Shown piece after piece: positions 26,852-38,321 of a stretch of 64,000 bases of DNA. Made by a program: the position numbers and the translations under genes. Positions within the stretch are counted from its first letter, which is position 1. The number at the start of each line of letters is the position of its first letter. The notes beneath the pieces are model-generated. The model saw only the letters and a list, made by a program, of their open reading frames with translations. It was not told the origin of the DNA and did no database searches. The stretch is from JAHDHW01 sp963793295 (GTDB taxonomy: Bacteria > Bacteroidota > Bacteroidia > Chitinophagales > Saprospiraceae): the NCBI GenBank assembly GCA_963793295.1, contig CAWBZX010000010.1, positions 19,325 through 83,324 on the forward strand, in the 5' to 3' direction.

Positions 26852-27973
26852 ATGAGGCAAAAAACAATTTTATTTACGGTTACCAATGATCTGGTCTATG
26901 ATCAGCGCATGATTCGTATTTGTACCTCTCTAAGTGAAAACGGATATGTGGTGAAGCTAATTGGCAGAAAGAGAGCCTCTTCCAGATCGTTAGATCACAG
27001 AGATTACCTCCAAAAACGAATTATATGTTTTTTTGAAAAAGGAAAACTATTTTATCTGGAATACAATTTTCGATTGTTTTGGTTACTCTTGTATTCAAAT
27101 TTTGACGTGGTATGCAGTATCGATTTGGATACTTTGGTTCCAGGTTTTATTTCAAGTAAATTAAAAGGAAAAGCTTGTGTTTACGATGCTCATGAATATT
27201 TCACGGAAGTTCCAGAAGTGGTCTATCGACCATTGGTGAAAAGTATTTGGGAAGCTGTCGGGAATTTCATCATTCCAAGATTGGAATATTGTTATACCGT
27301 TTGTGAAAGTTTGTCTGAAGTCTTTTTCGAAAAATATAAGACGAAATTTACCGTCATCCGAAATGTTCCAAATAAAGGCATTGAAAGTCTTATTTCAAAA
27401 TCTACTAAAAGCGATAAAATAATTTTATATCAAGGTGCTTTAAATGCTGGCCGTGGATTGGAACAAACCATTGAGGCTATGCAAATGGTTAACGATGCAA
27501 AACTTTGGTTAGTGGGAGAAGGAGATCTGTCTTTAAAATTGAGAAAACTGGTTAAAGATTTAAACATTGAGCAAAAAGTAATTTTTAAAGGTTATCTGAA
27601 ACCATCAGAACTTCCAGAGATTACTTCAAAGGCGACCATAGGTTTAAACCTTTTAGAAAACACCAGCTTGAATTATTATTACTCTCTCGCGAATAAAGCT
27701 TTTGATTACATTCAAGCGGAAGTTCCCGCGATTCATATGAATTTTCCGGAATACCAAAAACTGAATCAAGCCTTTGAAGTAGCTCTTTTAGTTGATGCGC
27801 TCCATCCGGAAACTTTAGCAAAAGCTATTAACAAACTATTGAAGGACAAAGCGTTGTATGATGATTTGGTTCGAAATTGTTTGCAGGCAAAGAAAGTTTT
27901 TATCTGGGAAGTTGAACAAGAAAAATTGTTAGATTTTTACAAAAACCTTTTTAACGCAAAATCAACTCATTAG
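26852..27973 (+). CDS. Glycosyltransferase family 4-like protein
   Basis: The 373-residue protein has the GT-B fold: an N-terminal half starting ILFTVTNDLVYDQRMIRICTSL, a YDAHEYFTEVPEV segment, and a C-terminal half with YQGALNAGRGLEQ, LWLVGEG, KVIFKGYL and a KAFDYIQAEVPAI donor-site region. It should transfer a sugar from a nucleotide donor to an envelope glycan at the cytoplasmic face. It sits between recQ and folD with no glycan cluster around it. Donor and acceptor are unknown. Confidence 0.87.
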   Translation: MRQKTILFTVTNDLVYDQRMIRICTSLSENGYVVKLIGRKRASSRSLDHRDYLQKRIICFFEKGKLFYLEYNFRLFWLLLYSNFDVVCSIDLDTLVPGFISSKLKGKACVYDAHEYFTEVPEVVYRPLVKSIWEAVGNFIIPRLEYCYTVCESLSEVFFEKYKTKFTVIRNVPNKGIESLISKSTKSDKIILYQGALNAGRGLEQTIEAMQMVNDAKLWLVGEGDLSLKLRKLVKDLNIEQKVIFKGYLKPSELPEITSKATIGLNLLENTSLNYYYSLANKAFDYIQAEVPAIHMNFPEYQKLNQAFEVALLVDALHPETLAKAINKLLKDKALYDDLVRNCLQAKKVFIWEVEQEKLLDFYKNLFNAKSTH

Positions 27974-28029
27974 GCTTTTATATTTTTTTAACTTTGCAAA
28001 TCATTTTCTAAAAGCAAACCAAACAAACT

Positions 28030-28914
28030 ATGCAACTAATTGATGGAAAAGCCCTTTCTCAAACAATCAAAAAAGAAATCGCTCAGGAAGTCGAGCAAAT
28101 AAAAAGTCTAGGGGGTAAAATCCCCCACCTTGCCGCCGTATTGATTGGCGAAGACCCGGCAAGTGAAGTTTATGTTCGGAATAAAGTAAAATCTTGTGAA
28201 ATGGTGGGTTTTAAATCCACATTAGTTAAACGAGATTCATCCGCAACCGAGGAAGAATTACTTCAAATTGTAGCTGATCTGAATAATGATGATGATATTG
28301 ATGGATTTATCGTGCAACTCCCGTTGCCCAAACACATTAATGAAGAAAAAATAACACTTGCTATTGATCCCCGAAAAGATGTAGATGGTTTTCACCCTGT
28401 CAATTTTGGTCGCATGGCGCAAGGTTTACCTTGCTATCTGCCTGCCACTCCATTTGGGATTATGCAAATGCTGGAAAGATACAACATTGAAGTTTCGGGT
28501 AAAGAAGCAGTAGTTTTAGGGCGAAGCAATATTGTCGGTACTCCCATAAGTATTCTGCTTTCGCGAAAGGCTAATCCTGGAAATGCTACAGTTACTCTAT
28601 GCCACAGCCGTACCAAAGATCTGGCAAGGCATACAAGGCGGGCTGATATTTTAGTTGTTTCACTTGGTGTCCCCGAATTTGTAACTGCAGATATGGTCAA
28701 AGAAGGGGCTGTGGTCATTGATGTTGGAATCAATAGGGTCAAAGATGCAAGTCGAAAAAGTGGTTATCGTTTAGCAGGTGATGTGAAATTTGATGAAGTC
28801 GCACCAAAATGCAGTTTTATTACTCCAGTTCCTGGTGGCGTTGGTCCAATGACAGTTACCTCATTGATAATGAATACCCTAAAATCCGCTAAGAAAGAGG
28901 TTTATTCCAGTTGA
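28030..28914 (+). CDS. folD: Bifunctional methylenetetrahydrofolate dehydrogenase/cyclohydrolase
   Basis: The 294-residue FolD protein oxidises 5,10-methylene-THF and hydrolyses the methenyl product in one-carbon metabolism. Landmarks are SEVYVRNKVKSCEMVG with the catalytic lysine, DGFIVQLPLPKHI, the DVDGFHPVN block, the NADP loop GRSNIVGTP and the C-terminal TPVPGGVGPMT. A -7 element TAACTTTG lies at 27989-27996. Its TGA overlaps the prmA ATG (TGATG), so the two are translationally coupled. Confidence 0.97.
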   Translation: MQLIDGKALSQTIKKEIAQEVEQIKSLGGKIPHLAAVLIGEDPASEVYVRNKVKSCEMVGFKSTLVKRDSSATEEELLQIVADLNNDDDIDGFIVQLPLPKHINEEKITLAIDPRKDVDGFHPVNFGRMAQGLPCYLPATPFGIMQMLERYNIEVSGKEAVVLGRSNIVGTPISILLSRKANPGNATVTLCHSRTKDLARHTRRADILVVSLGVPEFVTADMVKEGAVVIDVGINRVKDASRKSGYRLAGDVKFDEVAPKCSFITPVPGGVGPMTVTSLIMNTLKSAKKEVYSS

Positions 28915-29735
28915 TGGATTATTATAATTTTCATATAAAAACGGAACCGGAAAAAATCGAAATTTTACTTGCCTTTTTAGCCGAATTGCCGTTTGACTCA
29001 TTTGAAGAAAAAGAATTTGGTTTGGATGCTTTCATTCCTCAAAAAGATTTTGATCTTTCTGTTGAAAAAGAGTTACTTGAATTGCAAAAAAGAATCTCTT
29101 TTTCTTTTGAGAAAGAAATCCTGAAGGCACAAAACTGGAATTCCATCTGGGAGTCTAATTTCGAACCTTTAATTGTAGATGACTTTTGTTCTGTTCGCGC
29201 AGATTTTCATAAACCTGCTTCGAATGTTGCATTTGAAATCATTATTAATCCTAAAATGGCTTTTGGCACTGGACATCATGAAACAACCTTTATGATGCTC
29301 CAATCCATGAAAATCATTGATTTTAATACTAAGAAAGTTCTAGATTATGGCTGTGGAACCGGAATACTGGCAATCCTTGCTTCAAAGTTGGGTTCCAAGC
29401 AAATTGATGCGGTTGATATTGAAATTGAGGCTTTTGAAAACACACTTGAAAATGCTCAGCGCAATGAAGTTTCGAATATAAATGCAATTCATGGAACCCT
29501 TGATGACATTGAAAATTCAGATTACGATATCATCCTCGCCAACATAAATCGTAATGTAATTTTAGATACGATGGAGTCGTTATATGAAAAGCTAGCGAAA
29601 AACGGCAAATTAATTGTTTCAGGTATTTTGAAACAAGACGAAAAATTGTTGGTAAAAAAAGCATTAAACATCGGCTTTTCTTTAAAAAATACCGTTCAAA
29701 AAGGTGATTGGATAGGTAGCCATTTTGAAAAATGA
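28914..29735 (+). CDS. prmA: Ribosomal protein L11 methyltransferase
   Basis: This 273-residue protein has the PrmA layout: an N-terminal substrate-recognition domain (about 1-85), then a SAM methyltransferase domain with MAFGTGHHETT, VLDYGCGTGILAI (motif I), DAVDIE and the NPPY-like ILANINRNV motif typical of PrmA. It trimethylates L11. ATG 28914 is preferred over TTG 28911 because it overlaps the folD stop in the usual way. The next gene starts 59 bases later. Confidence 0.93.
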   Translation: MDYYNFHIKTEPEKIEILLAFLAELPFDSFEEKEFGLDAFIPQKDFDLSVEKELLELQKRISFSFEKEILKAQNWNSIWESNFEPLIVDDFCSVRADFHKPASNVAFEIIINPKMAFGTGHHETTFMMLQSMKIIDFNTKKVLDYGCGTGILAILASKLGSKQIDAVDIEIEAFENTLENAQRNEVSNINAIHGTLDDIENSDYDIILANINRNVILDTMESLYEKLAKNGKLIVSGILKQDEKLLVKKALNIGFSLKNTVQKGDWIGSHFEK

Positions 29736-29793
29736 CTTGCTTTTGTTTTATCCGACCCATTTTATTTGCACTTACAAACCGATATTCAACAAT

Positions 29794-32700
29794 ATGATAC
29801 GTCGTATATACCTCTCAATGATTTTCACTTCTCTTTTGATTTCAACGACTTATGCTCAAAGGCTAACAGAGTTTTCAGAAGTTCAAACAGAATTTTTAGA
29901 TCAGCTCAAAACCTTCATGACCTCAAGTAAGCAAAAGACGATGGAGGATCTGTATAAAAATTTTGAAGACCAGTTCAAAGGAGGCGCTTTTACACAGGAA
30001 GAGTTTGTCCAAATCAGAACAACTGGAAATTTGATGCTAGCTCAAAAGATGACTGCCAAGCCCTATTTTAGTAATTATTTAGAGTGTTTGACCATTATAA
30101 AAAAAGGAGAAAATGGAGTTCAGCGATTTGTAGATTGGCATAAAGTATTAGATCAAATTTTAGGAGATATTGAAAACCGTAAACTTACTCCATATAAAGA
30201 TTACCTTTCTTTTTCATTTGATTTTTTTGATAAAAATACGCTTAGGTATTCTACTAGCGGCGTAACGTGGACAGCGGTTTCAGGTGATTTTTTGCTAAAA
30301 TATGAGGATAAAATTCCCAGTATTGAATACAAAGAACTTGATCTTTTTGGAAGCCGTAAAGAAGATTCCATTGGAATTTACGGGACCTCCGGCGCTTATT
30401 TTCCCGTTGAAGGGATATGGAAAGGGACGGGAGGGAAAGTCCCATGGGAACGATTTGGTCTAGCAGATAGTATCTATTGTATTTTATCAGATTATGAGGT
30501 CGAAGTAAAAAAAAGTATTTATAAAGTAAATTCTGTCAAACTTTTTTATCCTGAGCTTTTCCCGGCTGGAGCAATTGAAGGTTCTTTTTCAGATAAAATT
30601 GTAGCCTCAAGTAATGCGAAAGAAGGATCTTATCCCCGGTTCGAATCGAAAGAGGATATTTTAGAAATCAACAATATTGGAGGAGGTGTTAAATACAAAG
30701 GAGGATTCAGATTAAACGGAACAACGGTTTACGGTTTCGGTTCAAAAGACAAAAAAGCCAATATTGCGGTATTTGATCAAAACAAGAAACTGCAATTTGA
30801 TGCGAATGCCGAACTTTTTGTAATACGAAAAGGCGAAAGGATTGCTGCAGAACGTGCAGAAAGTACACTCTACTTTGACAAAGATTCATTATATCACCCT
30901 TCTGCAAATATCAAATTTGATATTCCAAACAAGGAACTCAACCTGAATCGTGGAAAACGTGGAAGTGATCGCAATCCATTTTTTAACTCTTTGCATCAAT
31001 TTAATATTGATGTTGATAATATTGATTGGTACATGAAAAGTGATTCCATTGTTCTTGGACAACGAGGGATTGGCTTTTCAAAAACCAATAAGAAAGTAAC
31101 TTTTGAATCTTTAAAATATTTTGAGGAAGGAGATTATCGTCGAATGCAAAATATTTCTACCACGAATCCCTTGGCTACGCTAAAAGTTTATGCAGATCAG
31201 GAAGGAACAGTGGTAAGTGCCAATAACTTGGCCCAAAAATTAAATCCACGGTTTGATGTCACCAGTATTCAGAGTTTGCTTTATGATTTGGTGGCGAATG
31301 GTTTTGTCAATTATGACAGCGATAAACAAATCGTTGAAGTGAAAGACAAGGTCTTTCACTATGCAAATGCTTATCAAGGCAAGGTAGATTATGATGTTTT
31401 AAAGATTATATCAGAGGTGGATACCACCAATGCTATCCTTTCATTGATTGACAACACCATAACTGCCAACGGTGTGAGTTCCATTCAACTCAGTTCAAAA
31501 CAACGGGTAGCTGTCAGACCATTGCGGCGGCAGGTAATTTTAAAAGAGAACCGAAATATGGATTTTGATGGTAGAGTGTTTGCAGGTTTCAGTATTTTGG
31601 CAGGTAAAGACTTTACCTTCATATATGATAAAAATCATATCGAGATGGATTCTGTGCGATATTTTGATTTTTTTATTCCAACAGAGGCAAAAGATGAAGA
31701 TGACCAACCAATAGCTTTATCAATAGGTTCTAGAATTGAGCACGCCAGCGGGGTATTGCTTATTGATGCACCTTCTAATAAATCGGGAGTCCAGGATATT
31801 CCTATTTTCCCTTCTTTTCAAAGCAAAGGTCCATCTTATGTTTTTTATGATTACGCAGAGACTCAAGGTGGAAGTTATGACAGGGATTCCTTTTATTTTG
31901 AATTAGATAAATTCAGCTTTAACGGCCTGGATAATTATACAAAAGAAGATTTGAAATTTAAAGGCAAATTTATATCAGCTGATATCTTCCCGGAATTTAA
32001 AGAAACTATTGTTTTGCTCGAGGATGAATCTTTTGGTTTTGAAACCAAAACACCAGAAAGTGGTTATCCAGCATATTCAGAAAAAGGAGGATATAAAGGA
32101 GATATCGAACTGAGCAATAAAGGCTTATTAGGTAAAGGTGCGATTTCTTATCTTGGAGCAACTATTAATTCAGAAGATATCATTTTTAAACCCAAACAGA
32201 TGCTTGCCACTGCGGAGCGTTTTGATTTGGCCGAAGATCGAGTAAGTGAAGTAGAAGTACCTCAGGCATTGGGTTTAGATGTAAGTATCGATTGGAAACC
32301 CTATCAGGACAGTATGTACATTCGGACTAAAGAGAGGGCTTTTGAACTATTTAAAAATAGCGAAACAACTTTGACGGGTACGCTCATTTTAACACCAGAC
32401 GGTTTAAAGGGGAGAGGGCTGCTTGATTGGGATGAAGGTAGTCTGAGTTCAGATCTGATTTCTTTTAAGGCGTTTTCTGCCTTTTCCGATACTTCCAATA
32501 GTAAAAGTCAAAACTATTGGCTATGATGACTTGGCATTCAATACCGGAAATGTAAATGCAGACCTCAATTTTGATGATCAGATTGGGCGTATTAAGGCAA
32601 ATGCGGACTCTCTTCAAACGACTATGCCTTACAACCAATACCAAACTTCTCTCAATGAGTTTGTATGGGATATGAAGGAAGAAACCATCACTTTCAAAAA

Positions 32701-34329
32701 TGAAAGTGGGGGTAAGGGAGACTTTTATCTATCCATCCGGATCAGGATTCCTTGACTTTTGAAGGGGAAACTGCTTTTTATGACCTGAAAACCAATGAAT
32801 TGAAAATTGGAGGAGTAAATGTTATTCAAACCTGTGATGCCTTTATTTATACTGAAGATGGCAATATTGAAATTAGTAAAGGAGGGTTTATGGATACACT
32901 TACAAATGCTAAAATAGTAGCCAATACCAGTAATAAATACCATGTCATCAATCGGGCTACCGTCGATTTGATAGGAAAAAAAGATTATAGAGCAACTGGT
33001 TTTTACGAATATAATATTGGAAATCGAAACCAGGAAATTGAGTTTGCAAATATCATTGGAACAAGAGTCGGGAAGGGCAAACGAAGTGAAAAAGAGACTG
33101 TTACCCGAGCTGATGGAGAAGTTACTGAAAAAGATAGTTTTTATATCGATCATAAAACCGAATACCGGGGTAAAATCAATCTAAACGCAGAGTCTAAAAA
33201 TCTTACTTTCAAAGGCTTTGCACGCCTGGATGCACCCAACATACCTAGCAGACATTGGTTTTCTGTTCGCTTTGAAGGAGATAAAAATGATCTTGCAATA
33301 ACCTACGATGTGCCTAAAAATTATGAAGGCGATCCATTGAGAACAGGAATCTTTTTAAGCAAATCCTCAGCAAAAATGTACCCGAGTATAATGATGCCTC
33401 TTTATCTGAGAAAAGATCGGGTTATTATGGAAACCAAAGGAGATAAAACCGGAATTTTCAAATATAATAAGGAGAATGACCAGTTTAATTTTGGAGATTC
33501 TACAAAAATGACATCGAATACCGTTTATGGAAATAAACTGACCTACTTTAATAAAAACGGAAAAATTACTGCCGAAGGGAAAATGAATATTGGTTCTGGA
33601 TTGAATTATATAAATATAAGCGCTGCTGGTCAGGTTGAAACTTCTTTCCCTGATAGTATCATCCAAATGGATGGTTTTTCTGAGCCAGGAGAGACAACGA
33701 TGAAATTTACAATCATGGCAGGAATTGATGCTATAATTCCGGATAAGTTATTAAAGATTATTGCTGGTGATCTTCAGTCCAGTAGTTTTGATGTTAGAGT
33801 TGTGGACTACTTAAAAGATATTGAATATTATGAAATGGCGCTACGTGAATTTATTCCAAATGAAAAGGACTACAATACAGAAGTTAACAAAATGAAAAAC
33901 ACTGGACTTGATCTACCAAGTAAATATGATAAGTTTGAATTTTTCTTCAGCAATTTAAAAATGGATTGGAATTCAGAATATCAATCTTTTATTTCTTCTG
34001 ATCAAAAATTAGGATTGTGCAGTGTGGATGGAGAAGTAATAAACAGAATGGTAGAAGGTTACGTTGAGTTTAAAATGCCAACTAATGAGGATGATCGGCT
34101 TTACATCTACCTTAAATCGCCAAGTGAATACTATTACTTTTTTGGCTATAAGCAGGGGATACTAAGTGCTACTTCAAATAATGAAAAATTTAATGAAGCG
34201 CTCCTTGGTTTGAAGAAAAAGGAAACCACGATCAAAATGGACGATGGACAATTTTATGAAATTGCTCCCGTAAATCAGGGAACTGCGCAAATGTTTGTGA
34301 ATCGAATTCGAGCGGCTAAAAATCAATAA
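29794..34329 (+). CDS. Very large secreted protein of unknown function, split by two compensating one-base frameshifts
   Basis: One gene of about 1,510 codons spans three frame segments: 29794-about 32500, about 32500-32725 in the next frame, then back to the first frame to 34329. The N-terminus is a signal peptide (MIRRIYLSM...TTYAQ), with ATG 29794 chosen for that reason. At about 32500 the frame gains one base (SNSKS would read SNVKVKTIGYDDLAFN); at 32723-32726 a T-run appears one T short (restoring DFLSIHPDQDSLTFEG). The mature protein is beta-strand rich without cysteines, zinc or protease motifs I recognise. It resembles large uncharacterised Saprospiria proteins. No C-terminal sorting domain is seen. 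Confidence 0.72.
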
Positions 34330-34480
34330 AACAGTAGCTTTTACACACTTTACTATAAATCTGTTTTCCAACTGTCCTGCTTTTGTCTTTTGCAGAAATG
34401 ATGGAAAAACAAATGGAAGACTTCCTTATATTGACAAACCATAAGTTTTTCTTTGCTTCTTTTAACCAAAATCTTGAAAC

Positions 34481-36412
34481 ATGAAACAAATTACCCCTCT
34501 GGTTTTCTTAGTTCTTTTAGTAAATACCCTTATTGGTCAAAATTTAACTTTCCAACCTGTTAATCCGATCCCCGGAGAAAGGGTTTCCATACAATACAAT
34601 CCTTTAGGCTCTGATCTCGAAAGAGCAGAAAAAATTGAGGCTGTTTGTTATGAGATTTCAGATGAAGGACCAGTGGCGACTGAGATTTATCTTCAAATGA
34701 AGGACAATGTTTATTCTAGTGCAATGGTAATTGCCCCGCAATCAAAAGCTGTTTTTATTTCGTTGAGCGCGGATACTAAAAAAGACAATAACAATGATGA
34801 AGGTTATGGATTTATAGTTTACCAAAATGACCGAAAAACGCCGCAATCAGGAGCTTTTGCAAGTATGGCTTTGGCTTATGGCAATTACTATCGAACCATC
34901 GGAATTGAAAGAGATTATGGAAAAGCTTTAAGCTATTTACAAAAAGAATACAGTCTGTTTCCAGATTCGAAAAAAGAAGGTAAATATTTGAAAAACTATG
35001 CTTTTTATGCTGCAAAAGAAAAAAATGAAGCAGTAATTTCAGAATGTGAAAATTTGATTAAAACGCTCCGAATACAGGTCAAGGAGGAAGCAGATTTACA
35101 ACTTATCAGCTCTATCCTAAACAATATTGGCGACAAAGCAGCAGCAGAAGAAATTAACGAAAAGATTTTCATTGAATACCCTGAAGGAGATTTGGCCCAA
35201 AGGAATATGATCAATTCCTTTTTCAGAGCAAAAGGATTAGAGAATAAATTAGAAATTTATAATACAATCAATACAAAATTCGGGAAAAATGAAAGCCTGC
35301 TTTCTTCTTTGGACCGAATGAATGGTGCAATGGCTCTGGAATATGGAAAATTAAATGATTGGACCAACTTTAATAAATATTTTTCATTGGTAAAAGACCT
35401 TTTAACAAAAGCCAGCAATTTAAATAGCCTGGCTTGGGGAATGTCCGGTGAAAGTTTAGATGCAAAACCAGAGCAGGCTGCAAAAGGAAAAGAATTATCA
35501 AAACAATCCTTAGACTTGATGCAATCCGCGTTGGATTCCGGAAGTTCAAAACCCGCTTCCCGAACAAAAAATCAATGGAAGAAGCAATTGGAATATTCCT
35601 ATGGAATGTACGCGGATACATATGCGCTTTGTGCTTATCACGACGGCGATTTGAAAGATGCCCTTAATTACCAATCCATTGCTTGCGAAGCTAATGATTT
35701 TATGAATGGAGAAATGAATGAGCGATACTGTTTTTATCTGGAAAAAGCGAATGGAGCAGAAGCTGTTGAAGCAGAACTTCAAAAATTGATCAGTCGCGGA
35801 GTTGCCTCTGCCAATATGAAAGAGCAATACCAGCGGGTTTATATGGAAAATAATACTGTAGAAAAGGCATTTGAAAAAAATATGGCTTTTTTGAAATCAA
35901 TTGCAGATGAAAAGAAAAGGAAAGAATTAAAAGAGAAAATGATTGAGGAAAAGGCGCCTGATTTTTCCTTGGTTAATCTTAAAGGAGAAAAAGTTGCGAT
36001 GAGCGATTTAAAAGGTAAAGTTGTTGTTTTGGATTTCTGGGCTACCTGGTGTGGACCATGCAAAGCTTCTTTTCCGGGGATGCAAAATGCGGTTGAAAAA
36101 TACCAATCTGATAATGAGGTGGTTTTCTTGTTTTTAGATACCTGGGAAAGCGCTGAAAATAAAACAGAAAATGCTCAGAAATTTATCGATAGCAAGGGTT
36201 ATACTTTTAATGTTTTAATGGATGACAATAATGAAATAGTTGCGAAATACAAAGTAAGTGGCATCCCTACCAAATTTGTTGTCGATAAAAATGGAGCTAT
36301 TCGGTTTAAAAGCACAGGTTTTGGAGGAAATAATGATGAACTGGTAAATGAACTTTCGATGATGATCGACATGGCTAATGAAGCAAGTTCTAATGAAAAA
36401 ACAATGCCTTGA
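34481..36412 (+). CDS. Exported TlpA-like thioredoxin-fold oxidoreductase with long N-terminal helical region
   Basis: The 643-residue protein has a signal peptide ending LIGQ and an N-terminal beta domain (about 20-135). A helical, TPR-like middle (about 140-480) precedes a C-terminal TlpA/thioredoxin domain with APDFSLVNLKGEKV and WCGPCK (Cys524, Cys527), and a cis-Pro at VSGIPTKFVV. TlpA-like proteins reduce or shuffle periplasmic disulfides. The large helical N-terminal region is a Bacteroidota variant of unknown target. It follows the split large gene by about 150 bases and ends at a terminator. Confidence 0.88.
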   Translation: MKQITPLVFLVLLVNTLIGQNLTFQPVNPIPGERVSIQYNPLGSDLERAEKIEAVCYEISDEGPVATEIYLQMKDNVYSSAMVIAPQSKAVFISLSADTKKDNNNDEGYGFIVYQNDRKTPQSGAFASMALAYGNYYRTIGIERDYGKALSYLQKEYSLFPDSKKEGKYLKNYAFYAAKEKNEAVISECENLIKTLRIQVKEEADLQLISSILNNIGDKAAAEEINEKIFIEYPEGDLAQRNMINSFFRAKGLENKLEIYNTINTKFGKNESLLSSLDRMNGAMALEYGKLNDWTNFNKYFSLVKDLLTKASNLNSLAWGMSGESLDAKPEQAAKGKELSKQSLDLMQSALDSGSSKPASRTKNQWKKQLEYSYGMYADTYALCAYHDGDLKDALNYQSIACEANDFMNGEMNERYCFYLEKANGAEAVEAELQKLISRGVASANMKEQYQRVYMENNTVEKAFEKNMAFLKSIADEKKRKELKEKMIEEKAPDFSLVNLKGEKVAMSDLKGKVVVLDFWATWCGPCKASFPGMQNAVEKYQSDNEVVFLFLDTWESAENKTENAQKFIDSKGYTFNVLMDDNNEIVAKYKVSGIPTKFVVDKNGAIRFKSTGFGGNNDELVNELSMMIDMANEASSNEKTMP

Positions 36413-36426
36413 CATAAAATCAAGTT

Positions 36427-36463
36427 TTTAAAAAAGAGAGTCTAATTCAGGCTCTCTTTTTTA
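36427..36463 (+). terminator. Rho-independent terminator after the TlpA-like gene
   Basis: AAAAGAGAGTC pairs with GGCTCTCTTTT with one wobble, followed by T-rich DNA. Confidence 0.8.
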
Positions 36464-36666
36464 TTGCTTTTTTTTTAGAAATAATTATTCTCATTTTAAT
36501 AAAATTTAAGCATTTCCCTTTTTTATAAAATTAGTTGAGCAAGTTGAAATACAACGAGCCAAAATTGATGAAAGTCATATTTTTAAGTGACCCGTATCAC
36601 TGAATGTCGATCGCATCTTAATTCATCTTTGCCCAGAGTTGATTTATTAATCAAAAATCAGGCATT

Positions 36667-38283
36667 ATGAAAAAGATACTTTTCCGAGCTTTAATTACCC
36701 TATTCTTTTTGCCAATCATTTTAAATGCACAAACGCCAGTACTGGTAAAAAATATCCACCCTTCAGGAGGTTCTGATCCTGAAGAACTGACCGATTTGAA
36801 TGGCACGCTGTTTTTTAAAGCAAATGACAACGTTCATGGGTATGAGCTATGGCGTTCTGACGGGACATCCGATGGCACACAAATGGTACTCGATATCAAC
36901 CTCGATGGTAGCAGTGATCCTCTTGAGTTCACTCCCTCCGGTAACTGGTTGTTCTTTCGGGCTAACGATGGCATCCATGGTGAAGAACTATGGATTTCAG
37001 ATGGAACGTTGGACGGCACATTTATGATGTTTGATATTCATCCAAGTGGTAGTTCAGAGCCTGAATATTTGTCAGAGGTTGATGGGGTTGTCTACTTCAA
37101 AGCCAATGATGGTACAAATGGATTAGAGCTCTGGAAATCTGATGGTACAGAAGAAGGCACTGTAATGGTGAAGAATATTGACCCTACCGGAAACGGTGAA
37201 CCAATGTATCTTATATACTTTAATGGCACACTGTTTTTCTCTGCTGTAGACGATGACAATGGTCGGGAACTCTGGAAATCTGATGGCACGGAAACAGGCA
37301 CAATAATGGTCGCGAATATTAATCCTTCTGGCAGCTCAGATCCACAAAATTTTACCGTGTCAAATGGAATGCTTTTCTTTCGGGCAAAAGATGGAGCAAG
37401 TAATGGAACTGAATTATGGAAAACGGATGGTACAGAAGCAGGGACCCAATTAGTGAAGAATATAAATCCAAACGGAAATTCCGATCCTCAGGAATTGACT
37501 GACGTGGAAGGCGCTCTTTTTTTCAGTGCAACCGATGGCCAATCTGGTGTCGAACTTTGGAAAAGTGATGGATCTGAAAATGGGACTATAATGGTAAAAG
37601 ATATCAATACCAGTATAGGCTCTAACCCACAGGAATTAACCAACTTCAATGGCATTTTGTTTTTCAGCGCAACAGATGGTTTTTCCGGGCATGAGCTCTG
37701 GAAATCAGATGGCACAGCTGTAGGAACGGTCATTGTCAAAGATATCAATCCTCAGGGTAGCTCCAACTCAGCACCAAATTATCTCACAGTCTATGATGAA
37801 AAATTATACTTTCAGTCAACAGATGGCCCTCACGGAAAAGAACTGTGGGTTTCAGATGGTACAACAAATGGTACCCAGATGGTGGCAGACATTAATCCGG
37901 TTGGAAGTTGCGATCCTGCTTATTTAACTGTTTCCAACAATATCCTTTTTTTTCAGGCGAATGATGGTACAAGTGGTCATGAATTGTGGAAACTTGATAT
38001 TACAACTGGCATTTCTAAAATTGAGTCAAATAGCAGATTCAAGATTTTCCCAAATCCTGTTTCCAATCATTTTTACTTAAAATTTGAGGAGCCTCACGAA
38101 TTTGATTTTAAGGCAAAAATCTTCGATACCTTTGGCAGGTTAGTTAAAATGCATTCAATAAAGGCTACTGACAATTATTCTTTAATAGAATTTAATGTTA
38201 GCGATTTACAAAGCGGAATTTATTATTTCAGCATGATGCGTGAGAACGGGGAAATATTGACGAAAAAATTTGTAAAACAATAA
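36667..38283 (+). CDS. Secreted ELWxSDGT-repeat protein with type A T9SS sorting domain
   Basis: The 538-residue protein has a signal peptide (to about residue 20, NAQ). Nine tandem units of about 47 residues follow, centred on a GxELWxSDGTxxGTxMVxDI core, the first preceded by a half unit (VKNIHPSGGSDPEEL). A type A C-terminal domain (FKIFPNPVSNHFYL ... GIYYFSM ... KFVKQ, about 457-538) directs export through the T9SS and attachment or release at the cell surface. The half unit at the start and the incomplete last unit would let the array close as a propeller; that is an inference. Role unknown, probably surface binding. Confidence 0.9.
   Translation: MKKILFRALITLFFLPIILNAQTPVLVKNIHPSGGSDPEELTDLNGTLFFKANDNVHGYELWRSDGTSDGTQMVLDINLDGSSDPLEFTPSGNWLFFRANDGIHGEELWISDGTLDGTFMMFDIHPSGSSEPEYLSEVDGVVYFKANDGTNGLELWKSDGTEEGTVMVKNIDPTGNGEPMYLIYFNGTLFFSAVDDDNGRELWKSDGTETGTIMVANINPSGSSDPQNFTVSNGMLFFRAKDGASNGTELWKTDGTEAGTQLVKNINPNGNSDPQELTDVEGALFFSATDGQSGVELWKSDGSENGTIMVKDINTSIGSNPQELTNFNGILFFSATDGFSGHELWKSDGTAVGTVIVKDINPQGSSNSAPNYLTVYDEKLYFQSTDGPHGKELWVSDGTTNGTQMVADINPVGSCDPAYLTVSNNILFFQANDGTSGHELWKLDITTGISKIESNSRFKIFPNPVSNHFYLKFEEPHEFDFKAKIFDTFGRLVKMHSIKATDNYSLIEFNVSDLQSGIYYFSMMRENGEILTKKFVKQ
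36730..38010 (+). repeat. Nine-unit coding repeat of about 141 bases (ELW repeats)
   Basis: The repeats are in register at the protein level with a period near 141 bases and moderate DNA divergence, so they are old duplications kept by selection rather than a recent expansion. They also generate long spurious antisense frames in this stretch. Confidence 0.85.
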
Positions 38284-38321
38284 TTTAAATAATAGAATAA
38301 AAAAAACCAGCAATGAGTAAT

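Noticed and set aside
36834..37748. Long open frames on the minus strand
   Set aside because: They lie opposite the ELW-repeat gene and arise from its repeated codons; they have no start context or family match.
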